Source: JBKBMT01 sp046295655 (GTDB lineage Bacteria > Pseudomonadota > Alphaproteobacteria > Rhodobacterales > Rhodobacteraceae). Taken from it: a DNA stretch of 64,000 nt. A program made the translations under genes and the position numbers. The notes under the pieces are model-generated. The model worked only from the letters and a program-made list of their open reading frames with translations, was not told where the DNA came from and did not search any database. Positions 44,008 through 53,240 of this stretch are shown one piece after another; position 1 is the first letter of the stretch, and the number at the start of each line of letters is the position of its first letter. The DNA lies in NCBI GenBank assembly GCA_046295655.1, contig JBKBMT010000001.1, positions 1 to 64,000 on the forward strand. Reading direction: 5' to 3'.

Positions 44008-46754
44008 GGCGCCCCCTCGGTTTCGAACCGGATCGGCGGAAAGGCAGGGGCTGACCGGTCGCGCGCAGGGATCCGTTCGATCCGCACCCGAAGGTCGAAC
44101 CAGGCGGCCTGACCCGTAACCGGGTCGGCATTGGCCCAGCGGAGCCCGTCGCCCCGTTCCGGCAGAAGCTCGGCGATCAGGTGGTTCAGGAGGAACCCCC
44201 GGGTGCTCTCGGGCGCGTTCGGGTCCAGCCCCCAGGTGCCGCGCCGCTTGCCGATGGCATTCCATGTCCAGACCGTGTGCGGGTTCAGCGCCGCCATATG
44301 CGCGACCGGCACCTCGATCTGCCCCGTGGGCGATGAAAGCCGCGCCCAGTCTCCGGGCCGGAATCCGTGCGCCTGCCAGACGGCGGTCGGAACATAGAGC
44401 GGGTTCATTCCGTGGATCTGCCGGAGCCAGGCATTCTGCGATCCCCAGGAATGATACATCGCCATGGGCCGCTGCGTCAGCGCATGCAGCGGGAACGCCT
44501 CGGCTGCCTCGTCGCCGAAGGGCGGGTCCCAGCGCGGCAGCGGATCCATGGCGCGCAGCAGCCGTGGCCGCAGGTGCTCGGGCGGCTGCACCGCCCCGTG
44601 ACCTTCGGCCGCAAGCTGGAACCTTCGCATCGGCTCGGACCAGACCGAGAACAGATAGGGCGTGGGCGCGTCGTAGAACCCCATTGCCACGGCCCAGTCC
44701 TGATAGGCCCGGTTCCACGGCTTGAAGAACGCGGCCTCTTCTGCAACATGCGCCTGGAAGAAGCCCCCGTTCGCGATGTAGCGGTCAAGCTGCGCCGGGT
44801 TCGGCCTGCCGCGCCCCATCTCCGTCCCGTCGCCCCGGAACCCGGCCAGCGGCCCGATCCCCGGCTTGCGCTGATGGTTCACGATATAGTCGGCATAGTC
44901 GCGGTAAAGCGGCGCCCCAGCGTCGTCCACGAAGCCAGGCAGCCCCAGCCGCGCGCCAAGCTCGATCAACACCGACTGGAAGCCCCGCACATCGCGGTCG
45001 GGTTCGATCACCGGCCAGCGGATCGCATCGCCGGCCGCGTCGGGCTCGGAGATCGGGCGGTCCAGCAGGCTGATGCAGTCATGTCTTTCCAGATAGGTCG
45101 TGTCGGGCAGGATCAGGTCGGCATAGGCGACCATCTCGCTGGCATAAGCGTCCGAACAGATGATCCGGGGGATCAGATAGTCGCCGTCCGCTCCGGTGTC
45201 GGTCAGCATCGTGATGACCTGCCCGGTGTTCATCGAGGAATTCCACGCCATGTTCGCCATGTAGAGAAACAGCGTGTCGATCCGGTAGGGGTCGCCGGCA
45301 TGGGCGTTCGGAATCACCATCTGCATCAGCCCGTGGGCCGAGAACGGGTTCTCCCAGCTGAAGGCCTTGTCGATCCGCGCCGGGGTTCCGTCCGGTCGCA
45401 CCGCCAGATCCTCGGGCGACAGGACGAAGCCCAGTGGCGCGCCGGTCAGCGGCCGGTCCGGCATCGCCCGGTGGGCAGGTCGCGGATGCGCCTCGACCGG
45501 CTTCGGATAGGGCGGCTTCATCCGCCAGCTTCCGGGGGTCTCCGCCGCACCCAGGACTATCTGCAGAACATGCAATGCCCGCGCGGTCTGAAAGCCGTTG
45601 GAGTGGGCCGAGATGCCCCGCATCGCATGGAAGCTGACCGGTCGACCCACCATCCGCGCGTGCTGCCCGCCACGGAAATCGGTCCAGGGCCGGTTCAGGA
45701 TCACCGGGTCGTCGAAGGCCGCTGCCGCGATCTCGGCCGCCAGCAGCCGGATCCGCCGTGCCGGAACGCCGACCCGTTCGGCCACCGCCTCGGGCGCATG
45801 GGCGGGGTCCAGATAACGCTCGGCCAGATGGCGGAACACGGTGCGCGCGCCGCTCCACTCTGCGGCCAGGTCCGGCTCGACCCCCTCGGCGTCCCAGCGG
45901 GCCGGTCGGCCCGTGTGCCTGTCGATCACCAGCAACGCACCGTCCCCGTCGCGCAGCAGAAGCCCCTTGCCGGGTCCTTCGGTGCCGTCGACGAGGCAGG
46001 GCGCGTTGGTGAACCGGGCGAGATAGTCAAGGTCGATCCGGCCGGATTCGAGCAGGCAGTGGATCAGCGACAGGATCAGCAGCCCGTCGGTGCCCGGTGT
46101 GATCCCGATCCAGTCGTCGGCGACCGCGTTGTATCCCGTGCGGATCGGGTTCACCCCGATCACCCGTGCCCCCCGCGCCTTCAGCTTGCCGATACCGATC
46201 TTGATCGGGTTGCTGTCATGATCCTCCGCCACCCCGAACAGCACGAGAAGCCGTGTTCGCTCCCAGTCCGGCGCGCCGAATTCCCAGAAGGCGCCGCCCA
46301 GCGTGTAGATGCCGGCCGCCGCCATGTTGACCGAACAGAACCCGCCATGCGCGGCGAAATTGGGCGTGCCGAACATCTGCGCCCAGTAGCCGGTCAGGCT
46401 CTGGCTCTGGTCGCGCCCGGTGAAGAATGCCAGCCGTTCGGGCGCGGTCTCGCGCAGCGGCTTCAGCCACGACACCGCAATCCCGAGCGCCTCGTCCCAG
46501 GATATGCTGCGGAACCGGCCCGACCCCCGCGGCCCCGTGCGCAGCATCGGTCCGCGCAGGCGCGAGGGCGCCGTCACCTGCCGTATCCCGGCGGCACCCT
46601 TTGCGCACAGAACGCCGCGATTCACCGGATGGTTGCGGTTTCCCTCGATATAGCGCACCCGACCGGCCTCCAGATGCACGTCGATCCCGCAGCGGCAGGC
46701 GCACATGTAGCAGGTCGTCCTGCGCGTCTCGCGCGATACCGCCGGGCCGGCCAT
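44004..46754 (-). CDS. soeA: Molybdopterin oxidoreductase catalytic subunit, probable sulfite dehydrogenase SoeA
   Basis: A 916-residue complex iron-sulfur molybdoenzyme. The FS0 cluster site CYMCACRCG plus GVLCAKG stands near the N terminus. A bis-MGD fold follows, with AHGGFCSVNMAAAG (candidate Cys molybdenum ligand), FGVAEDHDSNPIKIG and NRPWTDFRGGQHARM, and a C-terminal cofactor-capping domain. There is no twin-arginine signal, so the active site should face the cytoplasm. That is the hallmark of SoeABC, which oxidises sulfite to sulfate in purple sulfur bacteria and roseobacters, and distinguishes it from DmsA or PsrA. I chose the ATG at 46754, with AAGGAAGGGAG ahead; ATG 46781 is also in frame. 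Substrate is inferred, not shown. Confidence 0.8.
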   Translation of the reverse strand: MAGPAVSRETRRTTCYMCACRCGIDVHLEAGRVRYIEGNRNHPVNRGVLCAKGAAGIRQVTAPSRLRGPMLRTGPRGSGRFRSISWDEALGIAVSWLKPLRETAPERLAFFTGRDQSQSLTGYWAQMFGTPNFAAHGGFCSVNMAAAGIYTLGGAFWEFGAPDWERTRLLVLFGVAEDHDSNPIKIGIGKLKARGARVIGVNPIRTGYNAVADDWIGITPGTDGLLILSLIHCLLESGRIDLDYLARFTNAPCLVDGTEGPGKGLLLRDGDGALLVIDRHTGRPARWDAEGVEPDLAAEWSGARTVFRHLAERYLDPAHAPEAVAERVGVPARRIRLLAAEIAAAAFDDPVILNRPWTDFRGGQHARMVGRPVSFHAMRGISAHSNGFQTARALHVLQIVLGAAETPGSWRMKPPYPKPVEAHPRPAHRAMPDRPLTGAPLGFVLSPEDLAVRPDGTPARIDKAFSWENPFSAHGLMQMVIPNAHAGDPYRIDTLFLYMANMAWNSSMNTGQVITMLTDTGADGDYLIPRIICSDAYASEMVAYADLILPDTTYLERHDCISLLDRPISEPDAAGDAIRWPVIEPDRDVRGFQSVLIELGARLGLPGFVDDAGAPLYRDYADYIVNHQRKPGIGPLAGFRGDGTEMGRGRPNPAQLDRYIANGGFFQAHVAEEAAFFKPWNRAYQDWAVAMGFYDAPTPYLFSVWSEPMRRFQLAAEGHGAVQPPEHLRPRLLRAMDPLPRWDPPFGDEAAEAFPLHALTQRPMAMYHSWGSQNAWLRQIHGMNPLYVPTAVWQAHGFRPGDWARLSSPTGQIEVPVAHMAALNPHTVWTWNAIGKRRGTWGLDPNAPESTRGFLLNHLIAELLPERGDGLRWANADPVTGQAAWFDLRVRIERIPARDRSAPAFPPIRFETEGAP

Positions 46755-46884
46755 GGCGATGCTCCCTTCCTTGCTGCGCATCCTGCCTGCCCGGCGGTGT
46801 TTGGCAACCCCGAAGCGTCGCCGCGATCCGCTTGCCGCCGCCGCGGCGATCGCTAGAATGTCGCTCATGTCCAGGGAGTTCCCC

Positions 46885-47091
46885 ATGCCCGCACATGACG
46901 CGCCGGAGGCCGAGGTCGTTTCCCGCTGGAAGATCGCCTGCGACGGGGGCGAAGGCGCGCTTGGCCATCCCCGGGTCTGGCTGGTGATCCCAGAGGAATC
47001 CGGCTGGGTCGATTGCGGCTATTGCGACAAGCGCTTTGTCCACGAAAGCGCGGCCGCCCGTATCGGGCTCGGACCGGGCAAGGCCGCCTGA
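46885..47091 (+). CDS. Small zinc-finger protein (NDUFS6-like)
   Basis: A 68-residue protein with the candidate zinc ligands Cys19, His28, Cys44 and Cys47 (KIACDGGEGALGHPRVWLVI and WVDCGYCDKRFVHE). The same pattern is found in the mitochondrial complex I subunit NDUFS6 and its alphaproteobacterial homologues, where it helps assemble the N-module. GGGAG stands upstream of the ATG at 46885. It is divergent from soeA and convergent with the next gene, with no complex I genes nearby. Confidence 0.82.
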   Translation: MPAHDAPEAEVVSRWKIACDGGEGALGHPRVWLVIPEESGWVDCGYCDKRFVHESAAARIGLGPGKAA

Positions 47092-47095
47092 GCGA

Positions 47096-47566
47096 TCAGC
47101 TCAGCGGGATCTCGACCTCGCCGCACATCAGCCGCGGATCGACCTCGCCGGTCTCCGCGCGCAGGAAGGCCCGGATGTTGCGCCCGGACCAGCCGCGCAC
47201 GGCTTGACCGCCTTTGGTCAGGCCGCGCCCCGTTGCCGTGCCTGTCGCACCGTCCTGATAGGTGAAGATGACCGTGCCGCTCTGACCGTCGTCGCAGTCG
47301 AGATCCGCCTGCCCGAGCCCCAGCCGGTTCCGCGAGACCCAGGTGCCGCTGCAGATCGCCCCGGACGACAGCTGCCCGGCAAGCGTCCCGCTTCCCCAGC
47401 CGACCGCGCGACCTGTGAAATGCACCCCGGTGTCCTCGATGCAGGCGACGACAGGGGTGCAGTAGTCGGACGATCCCTCGATGCCGCCGCATGCTCCTGC
47501 CGCCGCCGGCGTGGCCAGAATCAGGGTCGCCAGCGCCAGCCGGCTCGGATACCAAGGGGCGGACAT
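47096..47566 (-). CDS. Hypothetical secreted protein with even number of cysteines
   Basis: A 156-residue protein with a signal peptide (about 1-25; LALATLILATPAAAGA), after which there are six cysteines, beginning AGACGG and including SDYCTPVVACIED. These are suited to periplasmic disulfides. The mature part is glycine-rich and predicted to be beta-stranded. I do not recognise a family. The start at 47566 is chosen because it leaves the signal peptide near the N terminus; a longer frame from 47647 runs into the polA start. Confidence 0.55.
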   Translation of the reverse strand: MSAPWYPSRLALATLILATPAAAGACGGIEGSSDYCTPVVACIEDTGVHFTGRAVGWGSGTLAGQLSSGAICSGTWVSRNRLGLGQADLDCDDGQSGTVIFTYQDGATGTATGRGLTKGGQAVRGWSGRNIRAFLRAETGEVDPRLMCGEVEIPLS

Positions 47567-47633
47567 CGGGACGCCCTTTCTGCTGCCTGTCGCACAGATG
47601 GGTCCGGGCACCCGGCACGGCAAGGAGCATGCG

Positions 47634-50438
47634 ATGACCTTCGGCAAGGGCCACCATCTGCACCTGATCGACGGCTCGGCCTACATCTTTCGCGCCTACC
47701 ACGCCCTGCCGCCGCTTACACGAAAATCCGATGGTCTGCCGATCGGCGCGGTCGCGGGCTTTTCGAACATGATTGCCCGTTACGTCGAGAACAACACGGG
47801 CGCAGACGCCGCGACCCATGTCGCAGTGATCTTCGACCATTCGTCCAAGACCTTCCGCAACGAACTCTTTCCCGCCTACAAGGCCAATCGCCCCGATCCG
47901 CCCGAGGATCTGCGGCCGCAGTTTCCGCTGACCCGCGAGGCGACGCGCGCGTTCAACCTGCCCTGCATCGAGGTTGAGGACTACGAGGCCGACGACATCA
48001 TCGCGACCCTGGCCAGGCAAGCGCGCGAGGCCGGGGGGCGGGTCACGATCATCTCGTCCGACAAGGATCTGATGCAGCTCGTCGGCAACGGCGTCGAGAT
48101 GCTGGATCCGATGAAAAATCGCCGGATCGGCCCCGAGGAGGTGGAAGAGAAGTTCGGGGTCGGGCCAGACCGGGTGGTTGACGTGCAGGCGCTGGCAGGA
48201 GATTCGGTTGACAACATCCCCGGCGCACCGGGAATCGGGATCAAGACCGCCGCCCTGCTGATCCAGGAATTCGGCGATCTCGACACCCTGCTGGCGCGGG
48301 CCGAGGAAATTCCGCAGCCGAAACGCCGTCAGACCCTGATCGAGAATGCCGACCAGATCCGCGTCAGCCGCGACCTGGTGCGCCTGAAGGACGACACGCC
48401 GCTTGAGGTCGGACTGGACGATCTGGAGGTCCGCGACCCCGACCCCGAGGCGCTGATGGACTTCCTCGCCCGGATGGAGTTCCGCACCCTGACCCGCCGC
48501 CTTGCGGAACGGCTCAAGATCGACCCGCCGCCGATCGCGGCCGCGCCCGTATCCCAACCGGACAGCCCGGCACCTGAGCCGCCGCCGAAGGTGCCCTTCG
48601 ATCACTCTGCCTATGTCTGCATCCGCGACACCGAAATGCTGGCCGACTGGGTGGCCGCGATTGCCGATCAGGGCCTTGTCGCGATCGATACCGAGACGAC
48701 GAGCCTTGACGAGATGCGTGCCGAGCTTGTCGGCATCTCGCTGGCCCTCGCCCCCGGCCGCGCCGCCTATCTGCCGCTCGGCCACCGCACCGGCAGCGGC
48801 GATCTGTTCGGTGCCGCCGCGCTGGCCGAGGGCCAGATAGATCTCGACGCGGCGCTCGACCTTCTGCGGCCCGTGCTCGAGGATCCGGCGGTGCTGAAGA
48901 TCGGGCAGAACGTGAAATACGATGCCAAGATCCTCGCGCGCCACGGCATCCGGATGGCTCCCATCGACGACACGATGTTGATTTCCTATGCCCTGCACGC
49001 CGGGTTGCACGGGCACGGGATGGACGAGTTGTCGGACCGTTATCTTGGCCACGTCCCGATCCCGATCAAGTCGCTGCTGGGGTCGGGGAAGGGACAGATC
49101 ACCTTCGACAAGGTCTCGATCGACGAGGCCACCCGCTATGCCGCAGAGGATGCGGACATCACGCTGCGGCTCTGGCAGCGGCTCAAGCCCGACCTGCACC
49201 GGAACCGTGTGACAACCGTCTACGAAACACTGGAACGCCCGCTGGTGCCGGTGCTGGCCGCGATGGAGATGGCGGGCGTCCTCGTGGACCGCGACACGCT
49301 GAGCCGCATGTCCAACGCCTTTGCGCAGAAGATGGCGGCGCTGGAGGACGAGATTCACCGGCTTGCCGGTCGCAGCTTCAATGTCGGCAGTCCGAAACAG
49401 CTGGGCGAGATCCTGTTCGACGAGATGGGCCTACCGGGCGGGCAGAAGGGCAAGACCGGCGCCTGGTCCACCCCCGCAGAGGTTCTGGAGGATCTGGCCG
49501 CCGAGGGGCACGAACTGCCTGCGCGGGTGCTGGACTGGCGCCAGCTGTCCAAGCTGAAATCGACCTATACCGATGCGCTGCAGGATCACATCAATCCCGA
49601 GACCGGCCGTGTCCACACCTCCTATTCGATCACCGGCGCGGTGACGGGGCGGCTGGCCTCGACCGATCCCAACCTTCAGAACATCCCGGTTCGCACGGAG
49701 GAAGGGCGCCGGATCCGCGAGGCCTTCGTCGCGCCGCCGGGAAAGGTTCTTGTAAGCCTGGACTACAGCCAGATCGAACTGCGCATCCTTGCCCATATCG
49801 CCGGGATCCCGGCGCTCAAGGAAGCGTTCCGCGACGGACAGGACATCCATGCGATGACAGCCTCCGAGATGTTCGGCGTGCCGATCGACGGGATGGACCC
49901 GATGATCCGTCGGCAGGCGAAGGCGATCAACTTCGGCGTCATCTATGGCATCTCAGGGTTCGGCCTGGCCCGGAACCTGCGCATTCCGCGCGCCGAGGCC
50001 CAGGGTTTCATCGACCGCTATTTCGAGCGCTTCCCGGGAATCCGCGCCTACATGGACGATACCATCGCCTTCGCGCAGAAGCATGGCCGGGTCGAAACGC
50101 TGTTCGGCCGCCGCATTCACACGCCCGAGATCAACGCCAAGGGGCCAGGGGCCGGATTCGCCCGCCGCGCGGCGATCAACGCGCCCATCCAGGGCACGGC
50201 CGCCGACATCATCCGGCGCGCCATGGTCCGCCTTCCCCCGGCACTCTCGGGCCTTGAGGCGACCATGCTTCTGCAGGTTCACGACGAACTTCTGTTCGAG
50301 GTGGACGCGGACAGCATCGACGAAACCGTGGCCCGGGTGCGCGAGGTGATGGAACATGCCGCAGAGCCGGCAGTGAAGCTGGATGTGCCGCTGGTGGTCG
50401 ACGCCGGCCACGGCCCCAACTGGGCCGTGGCGCATTGA
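47634..50438 (+). CDS. polA: DNA polymerase I
   Basis: Pol I fills gaps in repair and removes Okazaki primers. The 934-residue product has all three domains: a 5' nuclease (LIDGSAYIFRAYHALPPL, YEADDIIATLA, SSDKDLMQLV, GDSVDNIPG), a 3'-5' proofreading domain (AIDTETTSLDEM, IGQNVKYDAKILARHG, AAEDADITLRLW), and a polymerase (SLDYSQIELRILAHIAG, RRQAKAINFGVIYGISGFGL, LQVHDELLFEVD). The exonuclease residues are intact. A short GGAG lies before the ATG at 47634. It is divergent from the secreted-protein gene. Confidence 0.97.
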   Translation: MTFGKGHHLHLIDGSAYIFRAYHALPPLTRKSDGLPIGAVAGFSNMIARYVENNTGADAATHVAVIFDHSSKTFRNELFPAYKANRPDPPEDLRPQFPLTREATRAFNLPCIEVEDYEADDIIATLARQAREAGGRVTIISSDKDLMQLVGNGVEMLDPMKNRRIGPEEVEEKFGVGPDRVVDVQALAGDSVDNIPGAPGIGIKTAALLIQEFGDLDTLLARAEEIPQPKRRQTLIENADQIRVSRDLVRLKDDTPLEVGLDDLEVRDPDPEALMDFLARMEFRTLTRRLAERLKIDPPPIAAAPVSQPDSPAPEPPPKVPFDHSAYVCIRDTEMLADWVAAIADQGLVAIDTETTSLDEMRAELVGISLALAPGRAAYLPLGHRTGSGDLFGAAALAEGQIDLDAALDLLRPVLEDPAVLKIGQNVKYDAKILARHGIRMAPIDDTMLISYALHAGLHGHGMDELSDRYLGHVPIPIKSLLGSGKGQITFDKVSIDEATRYAAEDADITLRLWQRLKPDLHRNRVTTVYETLERPLVPVLAAMEMAGVLVDRDTLSRMSNAFAQKMAALEDEIHRLAGRSFNVGSPKQLGEILFDEMGLPGGQKGKTGAWSTPAEVLEDLAAEGHELPARVLDWRQLSKLKSTYTDALQDHINPETGRVHTSYSITGAVTGRLASTDPNLQNIPVRTEEGRRIREAFVAPPGKVLVSLDYSQIELRILAHIAGIPALKEAFRDGQDIHAMTASEMFGVPIDGMDPMIRRQAKAINFGVIYGISGFGLARNLRIPRAEAQGFIDRYFERFPGIRAYMDDTIAFAQKHGRVETLFGRRIHTPEINAKGPGAGFARRAAINAPIQGTAADIIRRAMVRLPPALSGLEATMLLQVHDELLFEVDADSIDETVARVREVMEHAAEPAVKLDVPLVVDAGHGPNWAVAH

Positions 50439-50450
50439 GCGTCCGCGGTC

Positions 50451-50630
50451 TCAGGTATCGACCGGCTTGACGCCGGGCGGGGTGGTGCTGGGGGCATCGG
50501 CCGCAAGGGTGGACTTGCGGGTATTCGACCGCCGGCGGTCCTCGGTGCGCTGGATGCTGAGCAGGGCAAAGATGCAGACCGCCAGCATCGTGCCGAAGGT
50601 CAGCAGCGGCAGAAGGGTGTGAATGGTCAT
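50451..50630 (-). CDS. Small single-pass membrane protein, unknown
   Basis: A 59-residue product with one transmembrane helix (about 5-25; TLLPLLTFGTMLAVCIFALL) and a basic, then disordered tail (RTEDRRRSNTRK). A strong GAGGAGA ribosome-binding site precedes the ATG at 50630, which favours a real gene. It lies tail-to-tail with polA, 12 bp from its stop, and 77 bp downstream of the DUF1285 gene on the same strand. No family recognised. Confidence 0.6.
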   Translation of the reverse strand: MTIHTLLPLLTFGTMLAVCIFALLSIQRTEDRRRSNTRKSTLAADAPSTTPPGVKPVDT

Positions 50631-50707
50631 CGGTTTCTCCTCGGGGTTCGGCGGGCGGTGTCGGTTCCGGCCCAACGTCCCGAGCCGACCGAGGTTCCCC
50701 TCCCGCA

Positions 50708-51280
50708 TCACTCCGACGTGGTGAGCTCCTCGGACGGCATGAAGCCGAAGAAGGCGCCCCCCGACCAGATCCCGAACCATCCGTCGTGATGTTCGCCGAT
50801 CTCCACCAGCCGATAGAAGCTCTTGCGGTCGATCAGCGCCTCGAGGCCCCGACGGACGTGCACATAGGGTGCAGGTTCGCCGGTCTCGGGATCCCGCTCG
50901 ACGCGCAGCGGATTGTCCGGCCCGGCCGCGACGCGGTCTCCGACATGGGTCACGAAGGTCACGATCCGGTCCCGGCCTGTGCCCTCGATCTCGAAATCCA
51001 CAGCGACGAAGGGCGCATCATCGACGGTGATGCCCACCTTCTCGACCGGGGTCACGAGGAAATACCGCCCGCCCTCCCTTTTCAGGATCGAAGAGAACAG
51101 CCGCACCAGCGCCGGACGCCCGATCGGCGTGCCCAGATAATACCATGTGCCGTCCCGCGCGATCCGCATGTCCAGATCGCCGCAGAACGGCGGGTTCCAC
51201 AGATCCACCGGAGGTGGCCCCTTTTTCGCGGCGGCCCCGGCGGCTGCGGCGATCCCCTCTGCCGAAGGTTTCACGATCAT
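50708..51280 (-). CDS. DUF1285 domain protein
   Basis: A 190-residue cytoplasmic protein of unknown function belonging to DUF1285: WNPPFCGDLDMRIARDGTWY, GTPIGRPALVRLFSSIL and GGRYFLVTPVEKVGI. Such proteins occur across proteobacteria next to metabolic or MoxR genes. I chose the ATG at 51280 because GGGGG lies 9 bp upstream; ATG 51289 and 51304 are in frame and part of a small direct repeat. It is divergent from the moxR operon. Confidence 0.85.
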   Translation of the reverse strand: MIVKPSAEGIAAAAGAAAKKGPPPVDLWNPPFCGDLDMRIARDGTWYYLGTPIGRPALVRLFSSILKREGGRYFLVTPVEKVGITVDDAPFVAVDFEIEGTGRDRIVTFVTHVGDRVAAGPDNPLRVERDPETGEPAPYVHVRRGLEALIDRKSFYRLVEIGEHHDGWFGIWSGGAFFGFMPSEELTTSE

Positions 51281-51366
51281 TTGTGCCATCCCCCTTTTTG
51301 TCATTTGTGCCGGGCGGCATAGTTTGGTCATCTGGCCGTCAGTATAGCCACAGGGAGCGCAAAGTC

Positions 51367-52374
51367 ATGTCGTCCACCCCCGAGCTTGTCGCACGGATCG
51401 AAGCCCTCGGGGAACGTCTGGAACGCGCCCGCAGCTCCATCAACCGGCGTTTCATCGGCCAGGACCGGGTGGTGGAACTGGTGCTCGCCGCGATGCTGTG
51501 CGGCGGGCATGCCCTGCTGGTGGGGCTTCCGGGGCTGGGCAAGACGCGGCTGGTGGACACGCTTTCAACCGTCATGGGGCTCAAGGGCAGCCGGGTTCAG
51601 TTCACGCCCGATCTGATGCCGGCCGACATCCTCGGCTCCGAGGTTCTGGACACCACGGCGGAGGGAAGCCGCGCCTTCCGCTTCATCCAGGGTCCGATCT
51701 TCTGTCAGCTCCTGCTTGCCGACGAGATCAACCGCGCCTCGCCCCGCACCCAGTCGGCCCTCCTGCAGGCCATGCAGGAGCGCGAGGTGACGGTGGCCGG
51801 GGTGCATCGTCCCTTGCCGCGTCCGTTCCATGTTCTGGCGACCCAGAACCCGATCGAGCAGGAAGGCACCTATCCTTTGCCCGAGGCGCAGCTCGACCGC
51901 TTCATCGTGCAGGTGGACGTGCCCTATCCCGACCGGGCGACCGAACGGGCGGTGCTGATCGCCACGACCGGCGCCGAGGAAGACCGGTCGGAGCAGGTGT
52001 TCGACTCCGACAGCCTGATCGATGCCCAGCAGGTGCTGCGCCGGATGCCGGTCGGGGACAGCGTGGTGGAGCTTATCCTCGATCTGGTCCGCGCCTGCCG
52101 GCCGGACGAACCGGACGGGTTCTCCGAACTTGCCGACAGCCTGTCATGGGGTCCGGGTCCGCGCGCCGCCCAGGCCCTGATGCTGACGGTCCGTGCCCGC
52201 GCCCTGCTCAGAGGCAATCTCGCGCCGTCGGCCGAGGATGTCGCAGCGATGGCCCGCCCGGTGCTGTCGCACCGCATGGCGCTGAGCTTCGCCGCACGCG
52301 CCCGGGGCGAGGATCTGGGGACGCTGATCGACCGCGTCGTCGCCCGCGTCACGCGGGTTGAGGCGGCCGCGTGA
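51367..52374 (+). CDS. MoxR family AAA+ ATPase
   Basis: A 335-residue AAA+ protein with Walker A GLPGLGKTRLVDTL, Walker B LLLADEINRASPRTQSALLQ, sensor 1 HVLATQNPIEQEGTYPLPEA, and a C-terminal helical lid. MoxR ATPases act as chaperone-like activators for partner proteins with von Willebrand A domains. It is the first gene of a four-gene unit with a DUF58 protein and two large membrane proteins, which together replace the batABD-type partners. GGGAG precedes the ATG at 51367. The stop overlaps the DUF58 GTG. Confidence 0.95.
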   Translation: MSSTPELVARIEALGERLERARSSINRRFIGQDRVVELVLAAMLCGGHALLVGLPGLGKTRLVDTLSTVMGLKGSRVQFTPDLMPADILGSEVLDTTAEGSRAFRFIQGPIFCQLLLADEINRASPRTQSALLQAMQEREVTVAGVHRPLPRPFHVLATQNPIEQEGTYPLPEAQLDRFIVQVDVPYPDRATERAVLIATTGAEEDRSEQVFDSDSLIDAQQVLRRMPVGDSVVELILDLVRACRPDEPDGFSELADSLSWGPGPRAAQALMLTVRARALLRGNLAPSAEDVAAMARPVLSHRMALSFAARARGEDLGTLIDRVVARVTRVEAAA

Positions 52375-53240
52375 CGCAGACCGCCGAACTTCGCGCCCGT
52401 GCCGAAGCGCTCGGCCAGGAACTGCCGCCGCTTCTGGCCCGGGCCGACCATCTTGCTGCGACGGTGATTCTTGGCGAACACGGCCGCCGCCGCGCAGGGA
52501 TGGGTGACGAGTTCTGGCAGTATCGCCCCGCCCATGCCGGCGACAGCGCCCGGTCGATCGACTGGCGCCGTTCCGCCAGAGGCGATGCGCATTTCGTCCG
52601 CGAACGCGAATGGCAGGCGGCACAGTCCGTGATGCTCTGGGTCGATGACGCGCGCTCGATGGCCTTTACCGGCGACCGCCGCCGGCCGCCCAAATCCGAC
52701 CGGGCGCGACTTCTGGCACTGGCCCTGGCAATCCTGCTGATCCGCGGCGGCGAACGGGTCGGACTGGCCGGTGCCGGGGTGCCGCCGCGATCCGGCAGGG
52801 TCCACATCGACCGGATCTGCGCCGCGATGGCCGATGGGCAGTCGGACTATGGCGTGCCCGCGCTGGCGGGACTCGTGGCCCATGGGCGAGCGGTGTTCCT
52901 GTCCGATTTCCTGGCCGACCCGGCCGCCGTAGAGGCCGCGGTCGGTGAAGCTGCCGACCGCGGCATCTCGGGCGCGCTGGTGCAGATACTCGACCCCGTC
53001 GAAGAGGACTTTCCCTTCGATGGGCGCACGATCTTCGAATCGATGGGCGGCTCGCTGCGCCACGAGACCCAGCGTGCCGGCGATCTGCGCGCGCGGTACC
53101 GCCAACGCCTGGCCGAGCGGCGCGACCGGCTGAAGGCCCTGGCGCGCATGACGCGCTGGCATTACCTCGGCCACCACACCGGCGACAGCGCGCAGACGGC
53201 GCTTCTGTGGCTGTATCGTGCACTCGAAAGGGGCCGCTGA
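52371..53240 (+). CDS. DUF58 domain protein
   Basis: A 289-residue protein of the DUF58 family, which shares a fold with VWA domains and is commonly encoded next to MoxR. The conserved block is EFWQYRPAHAGDSARSIDWR, then SARGDAHFVREREWQAAQ. The MIDAS-like stretch LWVDDARSMAF is incomplete for metal coordination (DDARS). The GTG at 52371 overlaps the moxR stop and the stop overlaps the next ATG by one base. The gene is a partner in the MoxR unit. Confidence 0.9.
   Translation: MTQTAELRARAEALGQELPPLLARADHLAATVILGEHGRRRAGMGDEFWQYRPAHAGDSARSIDWRRSARGDAHFVREREWQAAQSVMLWVDDARSMAFTGDRRRPPKSDRARLLALALAILLIRGGERVGLAGAGVPPRSGRVHIDRICAAMADGQSDYGVPALAGLVAHGRAVFLSDFLADPAAVEAAVGEAADRGISGALVQILDPVEEDFPFDGRTIFESMGGSLRHETQRAGDLRARYRQRLAERRDRLKALARMTRWHYLGHHTGDSAQTALLWLYRALERGR

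Noticed and set aside
42398..46754. DMSO reductase DmsABC
   Set aside because: The catalytic subunit has no twin-arginine signal and the motif around its candidate molybdenum ligand contains Cys rather than the Ser of DmsA.
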